From Mauremys mutica (lineage: Eukaryota > Chordata > Testudines > Geoemydidae): a DNA stretch of 64,000 nucleotides. Below, piece by piece: positions 31,316 through 42,350 of the stretch. The stretch spans positions 145,089,012 through 145,153,011 of the forward strand of contig NC_059073.1 in NCBI RefSeq assembly GCF_020497125.1, written 5' to 3'. The position numbers and the translations under genes were made by a program. The notes under the pieces are model-generated. The model saw nothing but the letters and a program-made list of their open reading frames with translations. It ran no database searches and was not told the DNA's origin. Position 1 is the stretch's first letter; every line of letters starts with the position of its first letter.

Positions 31316-32652
31316 ATTTCTGACGACGGGCTCCTTCATCTAGCAAAGGCAAAACAAGGCCCAACAGTTGGTGGTCAAAACTGGACCAGTTCAAGCTAAA
31401 AAACGGCCCAAAAAACTCTGCAGCTTATTTCCAAACTGTGATGGTCATTTACCATAGGGACGATGTAACAAAGGACGTGCTGGATTCTCCATCGCTTGGA
31501 GTCTGCCCATCAAGACCGGAGGCCTTCCCACAAGATGTGGTCTTGTTCTACCATGAGGTATTGGGCTCCGTGCAGGATGGCAGGTGCAATTCTCCACACT
31601 GTGTCAGAGAAAGTGATCACAATGGGCCTTGAAAGACCTAGGAACCTCTGAAATGATGAGGAACACAATTGATGCAGCCCAACCCAGTAGGGTTTTGTAA
31701 CCCAGTCTCTCCTTTCCCCATCCGTTGCATGAGGCTCCCACAGGAGAATTGAGGTGTAATGTCTGTAAAGCACAGTTGATCTTCAGACAAAAATTGCTAT
31801 TCAAAGGCAACGTATTTAAAAAACAAGGAGCCCGCCCAGCGTGCCTATGTACGACTGGCGACGGAACAGATTCTCAATGATTTATGGACTCCGTCCATCA
31901 CTAACCCTATAGGAACTCAATTTAATTGATTATCTGGGATTATAAAGAAACAGGTGGGAGGTCCTCCTGGCAGAAACTGCTCACTGCCCGTTTAAACACA
32001 AAGTTGATAGCATCCTGCTCCAACAAAGGAGGCAAACATATCGGCTCAGCGTGATGTGCAGCACACAGGTGAAGAGCTGACAACTCTTCCCCACAACTCC
32101 CCCAAATGGAAACAAGGATGGATTAAAGCAGTCTGGCATTGGGGAGCCCAGGGACCTGCACTCTGCCTCAAGTGGCTCTACCCACCCAGAGATACATGGG
32201 GCCTCCTCCCTCCACACCCCTGAAGCAGCAATAGGTACCTTCCTGGGGTGGCAGCAGGGTTCTAGTACCCTCCCTTACCATGAGAGGCAGGGGGAGCAGT
32301 AAGGAGGCACCCTAATATTAACCCCAACTGTTGGGTGAGTCGGTGGTCCAGGCCTGTCACACTTCTCCTCTCCTGGCACATAGAGCTCCCTGCTGGGGCC
32401 CCTACAGCAGTGGGTTACAGAGCTCACACACCTTAGAGATGCATGGGGGAGTTCACACCTCTCAGAGCTATTGGTACAGGCTCTCTTCAAATTCAGGTAG
32501 GCATTGCTACATCAGATACACCCAGGTCACATTTTCAAGCTTTTGTTTGCAATTATAAAAGCTAGAAAAGTTCTTTAAGGTAATTTTCTGCATTCATCAC
32601 CAGACTCCGGAAGCTGGGGCTCTAAGCATGGACCTATGGCCTTGGCCTTAAT
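31316..32652. other. unassigned stretch
   Basis: 1.3 kb without recognised repeats or exons. Frames are short on every strand. Confidence 0.4.
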
Positions 32653-33093
32653 CAGGGCCGGCTCCAGGCACCAGCAAAGGAAGCAGGTGCTTGAAGCAGC
32701 CAATTCAAAGGGGGCGGCACGTCCGGGTCTTCGGCGGTTATCTCCCTTAAACTCTAATCCAGGGGTCGGCAACCTTTCAGAAGTGGTGTGCCGAGTCTTC
32801 ATTTGTTCACTCTAATTTAAGGTTTCACGTGCCAGTAATCCATTTTAACGTTTTTTAGGTCTCTTTCTATATGTCTATAATATATAACTAAACTATTGTT
32901 GTATGTAAAGTAAATAAGGTTTTTAAAATGTTTAAGAAGCTTCATTTAAAATTAAATTAAAATGCAGAGCCCCCCGGACCGGTGGCCAGGCCCCGGGCAA
33001 TGTGAGTGCCACTGAAAATCAGCTCGCGTGCCGCCTTCGGCACGTGTGCCATAGGTTGCCTACCCCTGCTCTAATCCATGGCCAGAGCCGGCC
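32653..33093. mobile_element. MITE of the 'cagggccggctcc' family, interrupted
   Basis: The left part reads 'cagggccggctccaggcacc' and 'ggcggcacgtccgggtcttc'. After the inserted element it resumes as 'catggccagagccggcc'. The terminal words form an inverted pair. It is shorter than its relatives, so part of the interior is gone. Confidence 0.7.
32760..33068. mobile_element. nested hAT-type MITE, 309 bp, perfect 8-bp duplication
   Basis: Termini 'caggggtcggcaacc' and 'ggttgcctacccctg' agree at 14 of 15 positions. The target duplication is CTCTAATC (32752-32759 and 33069-33076). The interior is AT-rich, with 'tataatatataactaaacta' and 'gtaaataaggtttttaaaat'. No coding capacity. Confidence 0.9.
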
Positions 33094-33291
33094 AGGAAAA
33101 TGTTTCTTTGCTACGAAAGAGCTTGGCATCACAATTTGTTCCCACTTTTGATGAAGCTTTTCCCTCATGAAAAGTGTCAGATTGTCACTGCGCACTAGAA
33201 GTTTTCTCACTTTAAAAAAAGCTAGAGAGATGTTTTGGCTTTCAGCAAACTTAACACATTTTGTTATTTCAAACCCATTTTTTCACCACTC

Positions 33292-33306
33292 AGTGCCCTC
33301 TGGTGG
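33292..33306 (-). promoter_or_regulatory. CTCF-like core motif, full match
   Basis: Minus-strand CCACCAGAGGGCACT matches all 15 positions of the CTCF core. No other CTCF-like motif was noticed within several kb. Confidence 0.45.
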
Positions 33307-34621
33307 CCCCAGGAAAGCCCTGCAAACAGCCCCTTGCCTCAGTTTCCCCTCTTGGACTGCTCAATAAAACTTAACTCAGAGGCTTCACGTGGCTCAAATA
33401 CTTCTCTTTGAGGTCCGGGTATATTAACAGAACAATAACCTCCAAAATAAAACAGTCCAAAAATGAAGTCCCTTGTCCCGGTCCCAGTCCCAGTCCACAC
33501 TGCTTGCTCCTAGCAAGTCTCTGATCACCCCAAGCATTCCCCCTCCTCCTTCACTGCAGCCTCCTGCTGCTCTTCACAGGGAAATCATCAATCCATAGCC
33601 GGGTGCAGGCTGGCCCCAGGCCTCGCCCTGGAGAGTCCAGCCACTCTGCAATATTTGCAATGAAGACCAAAACAAAAAACCTGGCAAAAAGTGTCATTTT
33701 TCCAACAAAAGTTGGTATTTTTCATTTAAAAACTAAAGTTGAAAAGTTCTCACCGAGCTCCATGTACAACCTTAAATCCAACCTCAGCACTGTTAGCAAA
33801 TATTCCAGTGTGTGGCACATTACGCATTTGTGGGTGATAAATTAAAGGTTTTGCATCATGCCACAGAGGAGAGGCTAATATGTACTTTCAGCCCCGGCTT
33901 GCGCCTGTAGCCAGCATACAGCCAGGTAGCCCAGCATGCCACTTGTGCTAGGTCACCTGGAGAATCAGAAAACTCAGGAATCCTGCCTCCCACTCCACTG
34001 CTTTAACACCAGACAATATTCCCCAAGCTGTGGAAATACCTTCTTGGGGATGTGCCGTGTGACTCCCAACTCCTAAAGGTTTTGGAGAGCTGCTCGTTCG
34101 GAGGCCCCACCCCTGAAACTCTACAGATGCTCCCAAATAACCAGGATCCAGGAGTGGGGCAGGCACTTGGCGGGTTGTGCCTCGTGCTAAGCCAGAATCC
34201 CGGCTGGGAGATCATTACATGGTTTATACACTCTCTCCCACGCCCTCGGTCGCTCTGGGTTGTGCTCTTGCTATTTGTGATCCTACTCAGCTCACAGCAA
34301 CATACCAATCTCCATTATACACCGGTAGTGGCCCAGCTATTGTTTGCTATGTGAAAACATTAAGCCAAGAAAAGAAAATCTAGCCATTAAAGAGCATGCT
34401 CATGCAGAGTCCCAGTTTTGGGCCAGGACTCCATCCACTTCAGTGACTTGATTCTCTTGCTAGGCCTAATCCGGTAATTCATTAGGAAAACCCACACCTC
34501 CTCCACTGTACAAAATGCTCATTCGGAGGGCGGCTGTGGGTGGCAGTTTGAATCCTGGCCTTTCCCTCTTCGATTTAATGGGGCTTCTGGTTTGCAGCAT
34601 AGTTGGAGCCAGGGTGGTCCC
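33307..34621. other. unassigned stretch, possible old LTR-like piece
   Basis: At 33330-33500, 'ttgcctcagtttcccctctt', 'caataaaact' and 'ggtccgggtatattaaca' recall a turtle LTR-like repeat, but no ends were found. An A/T-rich piece at 33640-33760 resembles 25430. The rest is unassigned. Confidence 0.35.
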
Positions 34622-34720
34622 AGGATATTTGAGACACAAGGTGGGGGAGGTAATATCTTTTATTGGACCAGCTGCTGGTGGTGAAAGGGACAAGGTTTTC
34701 AAGCGTACACAGATGTTGGT
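34622..34720 (-). repeat. interspersed repeat 3' end, possibly PLE-related
   Basis: 'gtgggggaggtaatatcttt' then 'tattggaccagctgctggtg' is the reverse of a common reptile repeat terminus. Class is a recollection. Confidence 0.5.
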
Positions 34721-35031
34721 CCACGTTGTCCCTATGGTGTGCAGACATTTAAATGAATTTCAAGTCACTTGCGCAGCTGCTCTCTTTCCTTCTCTTTCAC
34801 ACACCCCCTGCAGAAAAGCTGACCATCCTGCAAACGCTTGTTCATGGTGCTTAATTTGAAGCACGGGAGCAGACCCACTGGAGTAGATTTTCAAGAGCAC
34901 AACACTGCAACCAGAGAACCAGCAGCAGGTCAGTCCCTAATACACACGGAATTCAAAGGGAGTGAGCCACCTAGCTGCTGATTATGCCTTGGGAAATCTC
35001 CCCCCTTGACTTTAATGGAACTACTCAGAGA
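34721..35031. other. unassigned stretch
   Basis: Nothing recognised. Confidence 0.4.
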
Positions 35032-35039
35032 GATTAGAC

Positions 35040-35423
35040 CAGGGGTCCCCCAACGCAGTGCCCACGTACTGGCCGGCGGACGAGCATCTGCCGAAATGCC
35101 ACCGACAAGCTGCGTCATCCAGAGGCATTGCCGCCGATTTGCCTATTGATGTTGCCGCTTGTCGGCAGAATTTCGGCAGCGATGCCTATTGACGTTGCCA
35201 GTTGGCAGAATTTCGGCGGCAATGCCTATTGACGTTTCCACTTGTCAGCAGAATTTCAGCGGCAATGTCTATTGACTTTGCCGTTTGTAGGCAGAATTTC
35301 GGCGGCGATGCCTATTGACGTTGCCGCTTGTCAGCAGAATTTCGGCAGATGCTCGTCTGCTGCCACAGTCCTCCATGTCTCGTCAGCTGGCGCCTGCCAA
35401 ATGAAAAAAGTTGGGGACCACTG
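35040..35423. mobile_element. hAT-type MITE carrying a 43-bp minisatellite
   Basis: The ends are 'caggggtcccccaac' and 'gttggggaccactg'. Flanks GATTAGAC (35032-35039) and GACTAGAT (35424-35431) agree at 6 of 8 bases. Inside, a unit of 43 bp ('gcctattgacgttgccgctt' plus 'gtcagcagaatttcggcgg') repeats about five times from 35142 to about 35350, one unit being 40 bp. No coding capacity. Confidence 0.8.
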
Positions 35424-35432
35424 GACTAGATG

Positions 35433-35560
35433 TAAGGTCAGAAGGCACCAGCATGCTCACCTAGTCTGACCTCCTGCACATTGCTGGCCACAGAACCTCA
35501 CACCCCCCGCCTATAACAGACCCCTAGCCTCTGGCTGAGTTACTGATGTCCTCAACTCAT
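35433..35560 (-). repeat. CR1 LINE 3' end, antisense
   Basis: 'aggtcagaaggcaccagcat', 'gtctgacctcctgcacattg' and 'cccctagcctctggctgagt' match the copy at 23065-23200. Confidence 0.65.
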
Positions 35561-35636
35561 GATTTAAAGACTTACTCATACGCTCGGAGTTAAGCACATG
35601 CTCTGAGGGTTTGCAACAGCCGATTAACTCACTTGC

Positions 35637-35785
35637 AAAATACTAACACTTTTCATCCAAGGATCTCAAAGCCACTTGTCACCTATGTTTCACAGATGAG
35701 GAAACTGAGGCACAGAAAGGTCAAGTGACTTGCACAAAGTCGCATAGCAAGCCAGCGGCCGGGCTGAGGAGAGAATCCAGGTAAG
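35637..35785 (-). repeat. MIR-like SINE, antisense
   Basis: 'cacagatgaggaaactgagg' and 'aggtcaagtgacttgcacaa' give the reversed core. Confidence 0.85.
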
Positions 35786-35934
35786 AGCTGGGAAAATGCT
35801 CCATCTGCCAACCATTTTGTTTGAAAATTCTGCAGAGGAGCTGGGGAGTGGGAATGATTTGTTTAGAAAATATTGCAAGACTCATCAGATAAGTTGTTTA
35901 GGCCACTCTAAGTACAGGTGAGCTGACACTCCAA

Positions 35935-36035
35935 CCACTACATAACGTTCCCCTCCCAGAGCTGGGAATTAGAATCCAGGAGTCCTGAGCCACAGCTCCC
36001 CTGCTCTAACCACTAGGTGATGTCACCTTTTGAAG
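35935..36035 (-). repeat. MIR-like SINE head, antisense
   Basis: 'gaattagaatccaggagtcc' and 'ctgctctaaccactaggtga' are the reversed tRNA-related head. It may be the other end of the element at 35637, separated by about 150 bp. Confidence 0.65.
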
Positions 36036-36337
36036 AAAGGCGCATGCACCACTTATCAGCCCACAACATTGCTCGACACCCAGTGAAGTTTTAACCCCTC
36101 AGATAAAGGAGAAAATGCTGAGCAAAAATTATTAGCGACAGGCTCCAAACAGACAGGCACAGGATGTGAATCCGCCCAAAAAGCGGGGAAAGTTCTGATC
36201 CATATGGGAACTTTGTCTCATAGGCCCATCTTATTGCATCAGTAGCTTCCCCAGCCTGGAGAGAAGCTGGACTGGTATGCTTTGAGCACCGGACTAGAAC
36301 CTGGATCTCTCTCATTCACCCTAAGGCAAGCCACTTA

Positions 36338-36636
36338 AGCCAAGATTTTCAAGAGTGGCTACTGATTTCGGCTGCCCTACCTGAGCCACCTCAGGCACAA
36401 ATTTCAGGGATTTTGGGCACCCAACATCTCCCATCGACATCACCCAGCTTTGTGGGTGCTCGACCGTCTCAGGAGTGGCTAGCCGTTTTCTGTGCCCATC
36501 CGGACACCCCTTGAAGGAGTTGGATTTTCAGAGTGCGGGTCCTCAGCGCTTTCTAAAAATCATGCCCTTTCCCAGGGGATGCACAATCACTCAAAGCACC
36601 CCAAAAATCAGTACCCACTTGTGAAAACATTGGCCT
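36338..36636. mobile_element. long-hairpin MITE, 299 bp
   Basis: The left arm starts 'agccaagattttcaagagtg' and the right arm ends 'cacttgtgaaaacattggcc'. 'ggattttgggcacccaac' on the left pairs loosely with the 'aagcaccccaaaaatc' region on the right. Arms are diverged. Degraded relatives lie at 2073-2548. Confidence 0.65.
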
Positions 36637-36640
36637 CAAC

Positions 36641-36759
36641 CTCCCTGCCTCAGTTTCCCTGCCTGTGGTAGAGGGTTAAGAATACCAGCCTCCCAGGGGC
36701 ATCATGGGAATTAGTGAGTCAGTGTCTGTCTAGGACTTTGATGATGTAAAGTGTTAAAT
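36641..36759 (+). repeat. MIR-like SINE
   Basis: 'ctgcctcagtttccctgcct' and 'gtgggaattagtgag'-like tail. It is followed directly by the hAT-type MITE below, which may have inserted into its tail. Confidence 0.6.
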
Positions 36760-36967
36760 CAGGGGTCCTCAAACTTTTTTGGCTGGGACCCCTTTGAAAA
36801 TATTTCAGGCTGTGATGACCCCCCCCACAAAAAAAGTGACCACCCTCCATACCATTCCACCCTTACTTCTGCGCTGCTGCTGAGGAGCTCGGGCAGGCAG
36901 AGAGGCTGACAGCTCACAACTCCCTTCTCCCCGTAATAACCTCACAACCCCGATTTGAGAATCCCTG
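36760..36967. mobile_element. hAT-type MITE, 208 bp, with target duplication
   Basis: Ends 'caggggtcctcaaac' and 'gatttgagaatccctg' pair with one or two differences. Flanks TGTTAAAT (36752-36759) and TGTTATAT (36968-36975) agree at 7 of 8 bases. Confidence 0.85.
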
Positions 36968-37048
36968 TGTTATATATTATAAAGGAGAGCAAGAAATACA
37001 GCAGCGCGCAGGACTTTAACAGCCAAAGCAAATGTCCCAAGACACCAT

Positions 37049-37462
37049 CCCATAGAATCATAGAATATCAGGGTTGGAAGGGCCCTCAGGAGGTATCTAG
37101 TCCAACCCCCTGCTCAAAGCAGGACCAATCCCCAACTAAATCATCCCAGCCAGAGCTTTGTCAAGCTGGGCCTTAAAAACCTCTAAGGAAGGAGATTCCA
37201 CCACCTCCCTAGGTAACCCATTCCAGTGCTTCACCACCCTCCTAGTGAAATAGTGTTTCCTAATCCCAGCCTAAACCTCCCCCACTGCAGCTTGAGACCA
37301 TTGCTCCTTATTCTGTCATCTGCCACCACTGAGAACAGCTGAGCTCCATCCTCTTTGGAACCCCCCTTCAGGTAGTTGAAGGCTGCTATCAAATCCCCCC
37401 TCACTCTTCTCTTCTGCAGACTAAATAAGCCCAGTTCTCTCAGCTTCTCCTCATAAGTCATC
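37049..37462 (-). pseudogene. CR1 LINE C-terminal RT and 3' UTR, antisense
   Basis: On the minus strand, translation gives [10 protein letters not shown], then [19 protein letters not shown] and [10 protein letters not shown]. These are the C-terminal block of CR1 ORF2, as in the copy at 24700-24997. The frame is open for about 75 codons and then is broken near 37240. The 3' UTR ends at 'catagaatcatagaatatca' read on the plus strand. Confidence 0.85.
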
Positions 37463-37791
37463 TCTGCTGCTTACATCTAGTTCAAACCGCTAAGCACGAC
37501 TTCCAGTTCAGAAACGTCTGAATTTCAAAGCATCCCCTTGTCTGCAGAGAAAAACAACAGCTGTCCGATGAGCAATCAAACCCGCCCACGAAAGGGAGAG
37601 TGCTACCAGAACCAGCAAGAGGAACACACACCCTGCACGGCCACAGACGCTTGAAAGTGGCCTGCTGGCAGGGGGATGATGTGAAAGAGCTGCTAGATGG
37701 GGCCAAAACCGGGCCAGTTCTGGTCCATGAGCCGAGGAGTCAACAGCACTGAAGCCAAGTTATCTCCATTGGATACATGCACAGGTGATTA
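37463..37791. other. unassigned stretch
   Basis: Nothing recognised. Confidence 0.4.
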
Positions 37792-37893
37792 CAGGATGAT
37801 TTAGTTGGGGTTGGTCCTGCTTTGAGCAGGAGGTTGGACTAGATACCTCCTGAGGTCCCTTCCAACCCTGATATTCTATGATTCTATTCTATG
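37792..37893 (+). repeat. CR1 LINE 3' tail
   Basis: It runs from 'aggatgatttagttggggtt' to 'attctatgattctattctat'. It is a very short 5'-truncated copy of the same sub-family as 24165 and 37049. Confidence 0.85.
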
Positions 37894-38194
37894 ATCCATG
37901 GGTGACTTCAATCGGCGGGAGTGTGGGAGTCGAGAGCCCAGTGCTGTTGTCCTCCGAGTGAGTCAGATCGATTTTGCTGTCTAAACTTGTTCATCACCTA
38001 GCAGCTGGCACAGGTGGGGGGTTTCTCTCCAGCCACCTTCGGGTTTCCCATTGCCGCCCATCACCGTGGTATCTGATCGCCCAACCTTTCATTTCCACAA
38101 TCCGCTCCATCTCCCTCCCCACCTTTTCCCAAAAGAGACAGTGGATTAATGCTTAGAAGAGAGGCCCAATCTATGGGTCACAGCAGAGGACTTC
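37894..38194. other. unassigned stretch
   Basis: Nothing recognised. Confidence 0.4.
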
Positions 38195-38335
38195 CAGGTA
38201 GGACGTGGCCTTCTGCTCCCATCCCCCATTCTGCCACTGACCCACGCTGTGACTTCGTCCAGATCAGTTTCCTCTCTACCTCTCCCTGAAAGAGAAGGAA
38301 TAATACAAACCTGACCCACATGGGGCTTGCAAGGA
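38195..38335 (+). repeat. MIR-like SINE, degraded
   Basis: 'attctgccactgacccacgc' and 'tgtgacttcgtccagatcag' represent the MIR core. Confidence 0.55.
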
Positions 38336-39089
38336 CTGAACTCACAAGAGGAGACTTTTTAGGACCAGATCCCAAGGGAACAGCTCCTGGGAACATGGCA
38401 CCATCTAACCACAGCCCCTAGCTCTGTTTGAGTTCAGAATCGAATCTCCAGCCCAGCCCAAATCTGGATCTGGATCGTAAACCAGCTTTAAACCAACAGA
38501 AGTGTGTCCACATTGGGCAGGGGCGGGGTCACAGATCTTCTCCTGATGCTGGCCAAGATGGCTCCAGGAGGAGGAAGCTGGACTGGAGGATCTATTTCTG
38601 TTCCCTTGTTCAATCTGGGCAGAGTCCCTCTGGGCAGTGGCCAGTGACTCCTGAGACATCTTTGAGGAGCGGTGGGCACTGTCCAGGGGTCTCTGCTCAG
38701 TGTCTCCTTCTGGGTCCCTGATTTTAAACCTTTGAGTTCACTCCTATTCCAGTTATTCTCCTCATCCCACGCACTCACATGGAGCCTGGCCTTAGCGGTT
38801 CCTCCTCCTTAGCTGAGGGGCCTTTAATTCCGGGTGGACTCCCGAGCATAGACAAGGGGAAGCCGGGGTGGGTGGTGAGGGAGTGAATCAGTGCAAACCT
38901 TGGCATCTCCTTCTCTACGCAAGGCATCAGCCCTCACTGCTGAATTAGGGCCCTCACCGGGTCCAGCGAAGGCCTAGATTATTCTGGGCATGGGGTGTGG
39001 ATGCAACACGTACGGTTGTCTCAGTCTCAATAGGCCAGCCGGAACCATGAGAGCCTGCCAGCAGCGATAAGCGAAGCAGCGGGCAGGCC
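38336..39089. other. unassigned stretch
   Basis: Overlapping frames on both strands at 38428-38778 show no domain. No exon supported. Confidence 0.4.
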
Positions 39090-39185
39090 CAGCTGAGAGC
39101 AGACAGGGGAAACTGAGGCCTGGGGCCATACAAACGATTTGCCCAAGGTCACCCCGCAGCAGAACCGGCAACAGAGCCCAGCCCT
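39090..39185 (-). repeat. MIR-like SINE, antisense
   Basis: 'caggggaaactgaggcctgg' and 'ttgcccaaggtcaccccgca'. Confidence 0.7.
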
Positions 39186-40559
39186 CCTATGGCCCAGCCA
39201 GCCCACAGCCCGCTGTGGCGGAGGAAGGTGGGGCTCTCTGCGTGGACAGGTTTTAACAGGCTCGGGTACAGGGGAGAAGACTCTGTGTGCGTGGAGGGGG
39301 GGAAGCGTGTCCAGCGGCAGCACTCTTGGATCCGCCGGTGTCAGCTTTTCCTCTCCCTGCGAGGCACAGCTCATCAAGCATTGGCTTGTTCACCAGCTAA
39401 TGGGGAACGTGAGCTGGATTTCCACCAGCTCAGGGCAGGTTTGTTTTCCCCAGCACAGTGTTGCCATAGTAATCCCACGCGGGAGGAGAGGAATCGCTCG
39501 CTCAGACAGCTGCTGTCGCCACCTAGCTGCAGGGCTGATGGGGTGAAGTTGCCACCTGTGGGGTGCAGCAGACCAGGGGCCGGGGGGGCCGGTCACAATC
39601 ACGCAGGGCTCCAGCCTTGCGAGGCAGAACGATTTACAGGGGGGAGGCACCCATGTAAGGAGGCGCTGGAAGCTTAAAACTTTCCTGCTCCCCCTCCTTT
39701 TTTTTATTGCAGCCCAGGATTATAAAATCAAGGGTTACATTTGGCCTTTGGCAAATGAGAGGGACCCTCTGGCATCGGCTGGCGCATGCCACAGGGTGGG
39801 CAAGTTGCTCCTGGCCACACCCCATGCTTTACAAGTCCTGAGGTGGACGCTGCCTGCTGCCTGCCTGCTGATCCAGCCCTGGGCTGCCCCCCACCGCTCT
39901 GCCACTGCCCCCCTGTCCTGCCCTGCAAATACTCCCTGCTATCCCAGGCCTGAGCTGCCCCGCACCTCTGTCAGTGCCCCTCCTTGCCAACTGCAGCATC
40001 CCCCTGCAATACGAGGGCCGCGGTGAAACGTTCACCACCTTTATCGTAACAAACATCAACTTTTCGAAAACGCAGCCTCTGTTTTAAAAGGGAAGCACTC
40101 CAGAGCCAGTAGCCACTTAAAAAAAATAATCAAGGCCACTTTCAACCACGCTCCGGGCCCAGCCCACAGCCACAATGGTGGGTCTTCACCGAGGGTCGGA
40201 AACCAAGTCCGTTTTTAGCCCAAAGAGGTGCTGGAATTTACGCTGCTGCAGATGGCCTCTGTACTCCACTGGTCAGCACGTGTCCTGGTCCCACTCTGCA
40301 CCCGACCCACAGCGGCTGCAAACGTGTCCTCGCCCCGCAGCTGCACGGCTCGGTTCTTCAGCTCAAGGTAGAGCAGCTCCTGCTTTTGGCTCTGCACATC
40401 CCCAGTGAAGAGTTGCATCAAGTTGTGTCGAAAAGAAAAGCTTTGCAATGGAGCCCAGGGGTACGTCCTGCTCACAGGCCTCGTCCTACCTAAGGCTGCC
40501 ACCACGGCCACTCCCAGCCAGAGGCGTGAAGCTGTCACCCGCTGCATGGAGCCCTGTTC
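39186..40559. other. unassigned GC-rich stretch
   Basis: 1.4 kb of GC-rich DNA. Several frames overlap on both strands, the longest 162 codons at 39189-39677, none with a motif. A T/A run lies at 39699-39706. Confidence 0.4.
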
Positions 40560-40690
40560 GGTGCGATGTCTCCACTGTAATAGGGGGTGTGGCTGCAGCC
40601 CGGCTCAACATATCCCAGCTAGCTCTGATCTGGCTCGCATGCGTCTACGTGATTTGCAATCACACCTCCGCTTGGAGCGTGGACACGGGA
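40560..40690. repeat. hAT-type MITE remnant
   Basis: 'cggtgcgatgtctccactgt' and 'gcttggagcgtggacacgg' look like decayed termini around 'gtgtggctgcagcccggctc'. Tentative. Confidence 0.35.
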
Positions 40691-40829
40691 CAGCCCAGGG
40701 ACACTGGGGTTGGTTAAAGAAATCCCTGCACATGCTACAGCTGCTGCAGCCTGGGAAAATGGTGGCCAGTAGAACCGTGCCTGCCATTTTCCAGTTAGCC
40801 TTACTCTGATGAGTGGAAGTGAGAGGAAG

Positions 40830-40990
40830 GATGGTCTAGTGGTTAGACACAAGCCTGGGACCAGGGTTCAGTTTCCTGCTTCTGCCACAGACTTCCTGTG
40901 GCCAAGTCACTTAACCTCTCTGTTTCCCCCCGTACAAGGGGACCATAGCCCGGCCCTACAGGGGTGGTGTGAGGATGGTGAGGTGCCCTG
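40830..40990 (+). repeat. MIR-like SINE, near full length
   Basis: Head 'ggtctagtggttagacacaa', then 'ctgcttctgccacagacttc', core 'gtggccaagtcacttaacct', tail with 'gtgtgaggatggtgaggtgc'. Confidence 0.85.
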
Positions 40991-41149
40991 GACCGCTCCA
41001 GTAGCTAAGAGCCAGGGTTCAGGAGGGATCTGGACTAGTGAGGGAGTGGGGACTGAAGCATGCAAACCAGGGCCAGGTTACTGCTAGAGAAACCAAGCCC
41101 CAGCGTGTAACCCTGGCGTCTCAGCCAGTTTCCTACCACGCCACCGGCT

Positions 41150-41330
41150 GCCTGGCTACTCAAGCGCTATTGTAATGGGGGCAGGGGGGAAACTGAGGCA
41201 GAGAGAGGCGCATGCTACAGGCCCACAGTCACCCATCAGGCTGGCAGCAGAGCCAGGAATAGAAGCCAGTTCTCCCGAGTCCCAGTCCGTTGCCCCAGCC
41301 ACTAAACCACACTGCCTCAGCCTATAGCAG
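41150..41330 (-). repeat. MIR-like SINE, antisense, near full length
   Basis: 'ggggaaactgaggcagagag', 'agcagagccaggaatagaag' and 'agccactaaaccacactgcc'. Confidence 0.85.
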
Positions 41331-41345
41331 TGTGCGGAGTGGGGG

Positions 41346-41545
41346 TGGGAATGGCCAAGCTGGATCAGACCCGAGCTCCATCTTATCCAGTCTCCTGTGC
41401 AGGACGGCGGCAGCACCAAATGCTTCAGGGGAAGGTGTAAGAGTCCTGCGGTAGCAGATGCAGATTAATCTGCCCCCACACCGCCCATGTAGTTCTCTCC
41501 TTAACCCCTAATACTCAGAAATTGACTCTTGCTGAAGCACGCGGG
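41346..41545 (-). repeat. CR1 LINE 3' tail, antisense
   Basis: 'gaatggccaagctggatcag', 'tgcttcaggggaaggtgtaa' and 'ctccttaacccctaatactc' fit a CR1 3' UTR sub-family distinct from those at 23065 and 37049. Confidence 0.7.
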
Positions 41546-41984
41546 TAGAAGGAGTTTAGCTAAACCAGTGCAAAGCGACATGTAGAGAACAGAGCGCAGG
41601 GGGGTGCTCACAGCCCCTGCCTCGCCCCCCCACTCTGGCAGCAGGTGTGTCCCCACCCCCCGGATATTCTCTAGCCCAGTGGCACACCACCACCTCGGAT
41701 TGGGGGTGGGAAGGAACCAGCTGCAGTCGGGCTCTGACCCCTGCCTCTACCATAGCTGTGTGTGCGCGGTGCCTTACGGGCTGCCGAGAGCAACGCTGGA
41801 TTATTGCAATGGTTTTGTGGTTTTGAATGTTTCTCTGCTCTGACACGCGAAGGCGTCTGAGAGTAAAACAAATGCAAGAGGCGCCGACGCACTGGGGGGG
41901 GGGGAGATGACTCATGGCACCCCCACTGTGATCCAGAAACAGTGGGTGACAGGAAATTAGGGTGTCTCTCTGCACTGGCCTATA
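41546..41984. other. unassigned stretch
   Basis: Minus-strand frame of 214 codons (41556-42200) overlaps a MIR at its 5' end and shows no known motif. Confidence 0.4.
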
Positions 41985-42165
41985 GCGGTGGGTGGCAGTA
42001 CGGCCTAGTGGGTACAGCATGGAGCCTCTGGAGACTGGAGTTCTATTCCTAGGTGACTTTGCACACATCCCTTCCCCGCTCTGTGCCTCAGTTTTCCCCG
42101 TTGTAAAATGAGGCGAACAACCCTTTGAGATCTGCCAGTGAAGAGCGCTGGATACGAGTGAGGGG
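41985..42165 (+). repeat. MIR-like SINE, near full length
   Basis: 'cggcctagtgggtacagcat', 'ggagttctattcctaggtga', 'tgtgcctcagttttccccgt' and 'tgtaaaatgaggcgaa'. Confidence 0.85.
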
Positions 42166-42189
42166 GTTATTATTTTGGTTTCTGAGCTG

Positions 42190-42350
42190 CTTTCATCCAA
42201 TTAAGCCCGTTCCCAGATAACGTGAACTAAGCCGGAACCCACCTTGTTTAAACCAAGACTCAACAGCACCCACGCAGCCTTCGGCCCCAGTTTCACTGAA
42301 TCTGTTTTAAATCACACCCTCGTAGCTCTGCGTGTAGACAAGGCCCGGGA
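42190..42350. repeat. hAT-type MITE remnant
   Basis: 'cccagataacgtgaactaag' and the right end 'tgcgtgtagacaaggcccgg' with 'ttgtttaaaccaagactcaa' inside. Similar words at 54345-54470. Confidence 0.45.

Noticed and set aside
41556..42200. 214-codon minus-strand frame
   Set aside because: Its start lies in a MIR-like SINE, and no domain or splice context is seen.
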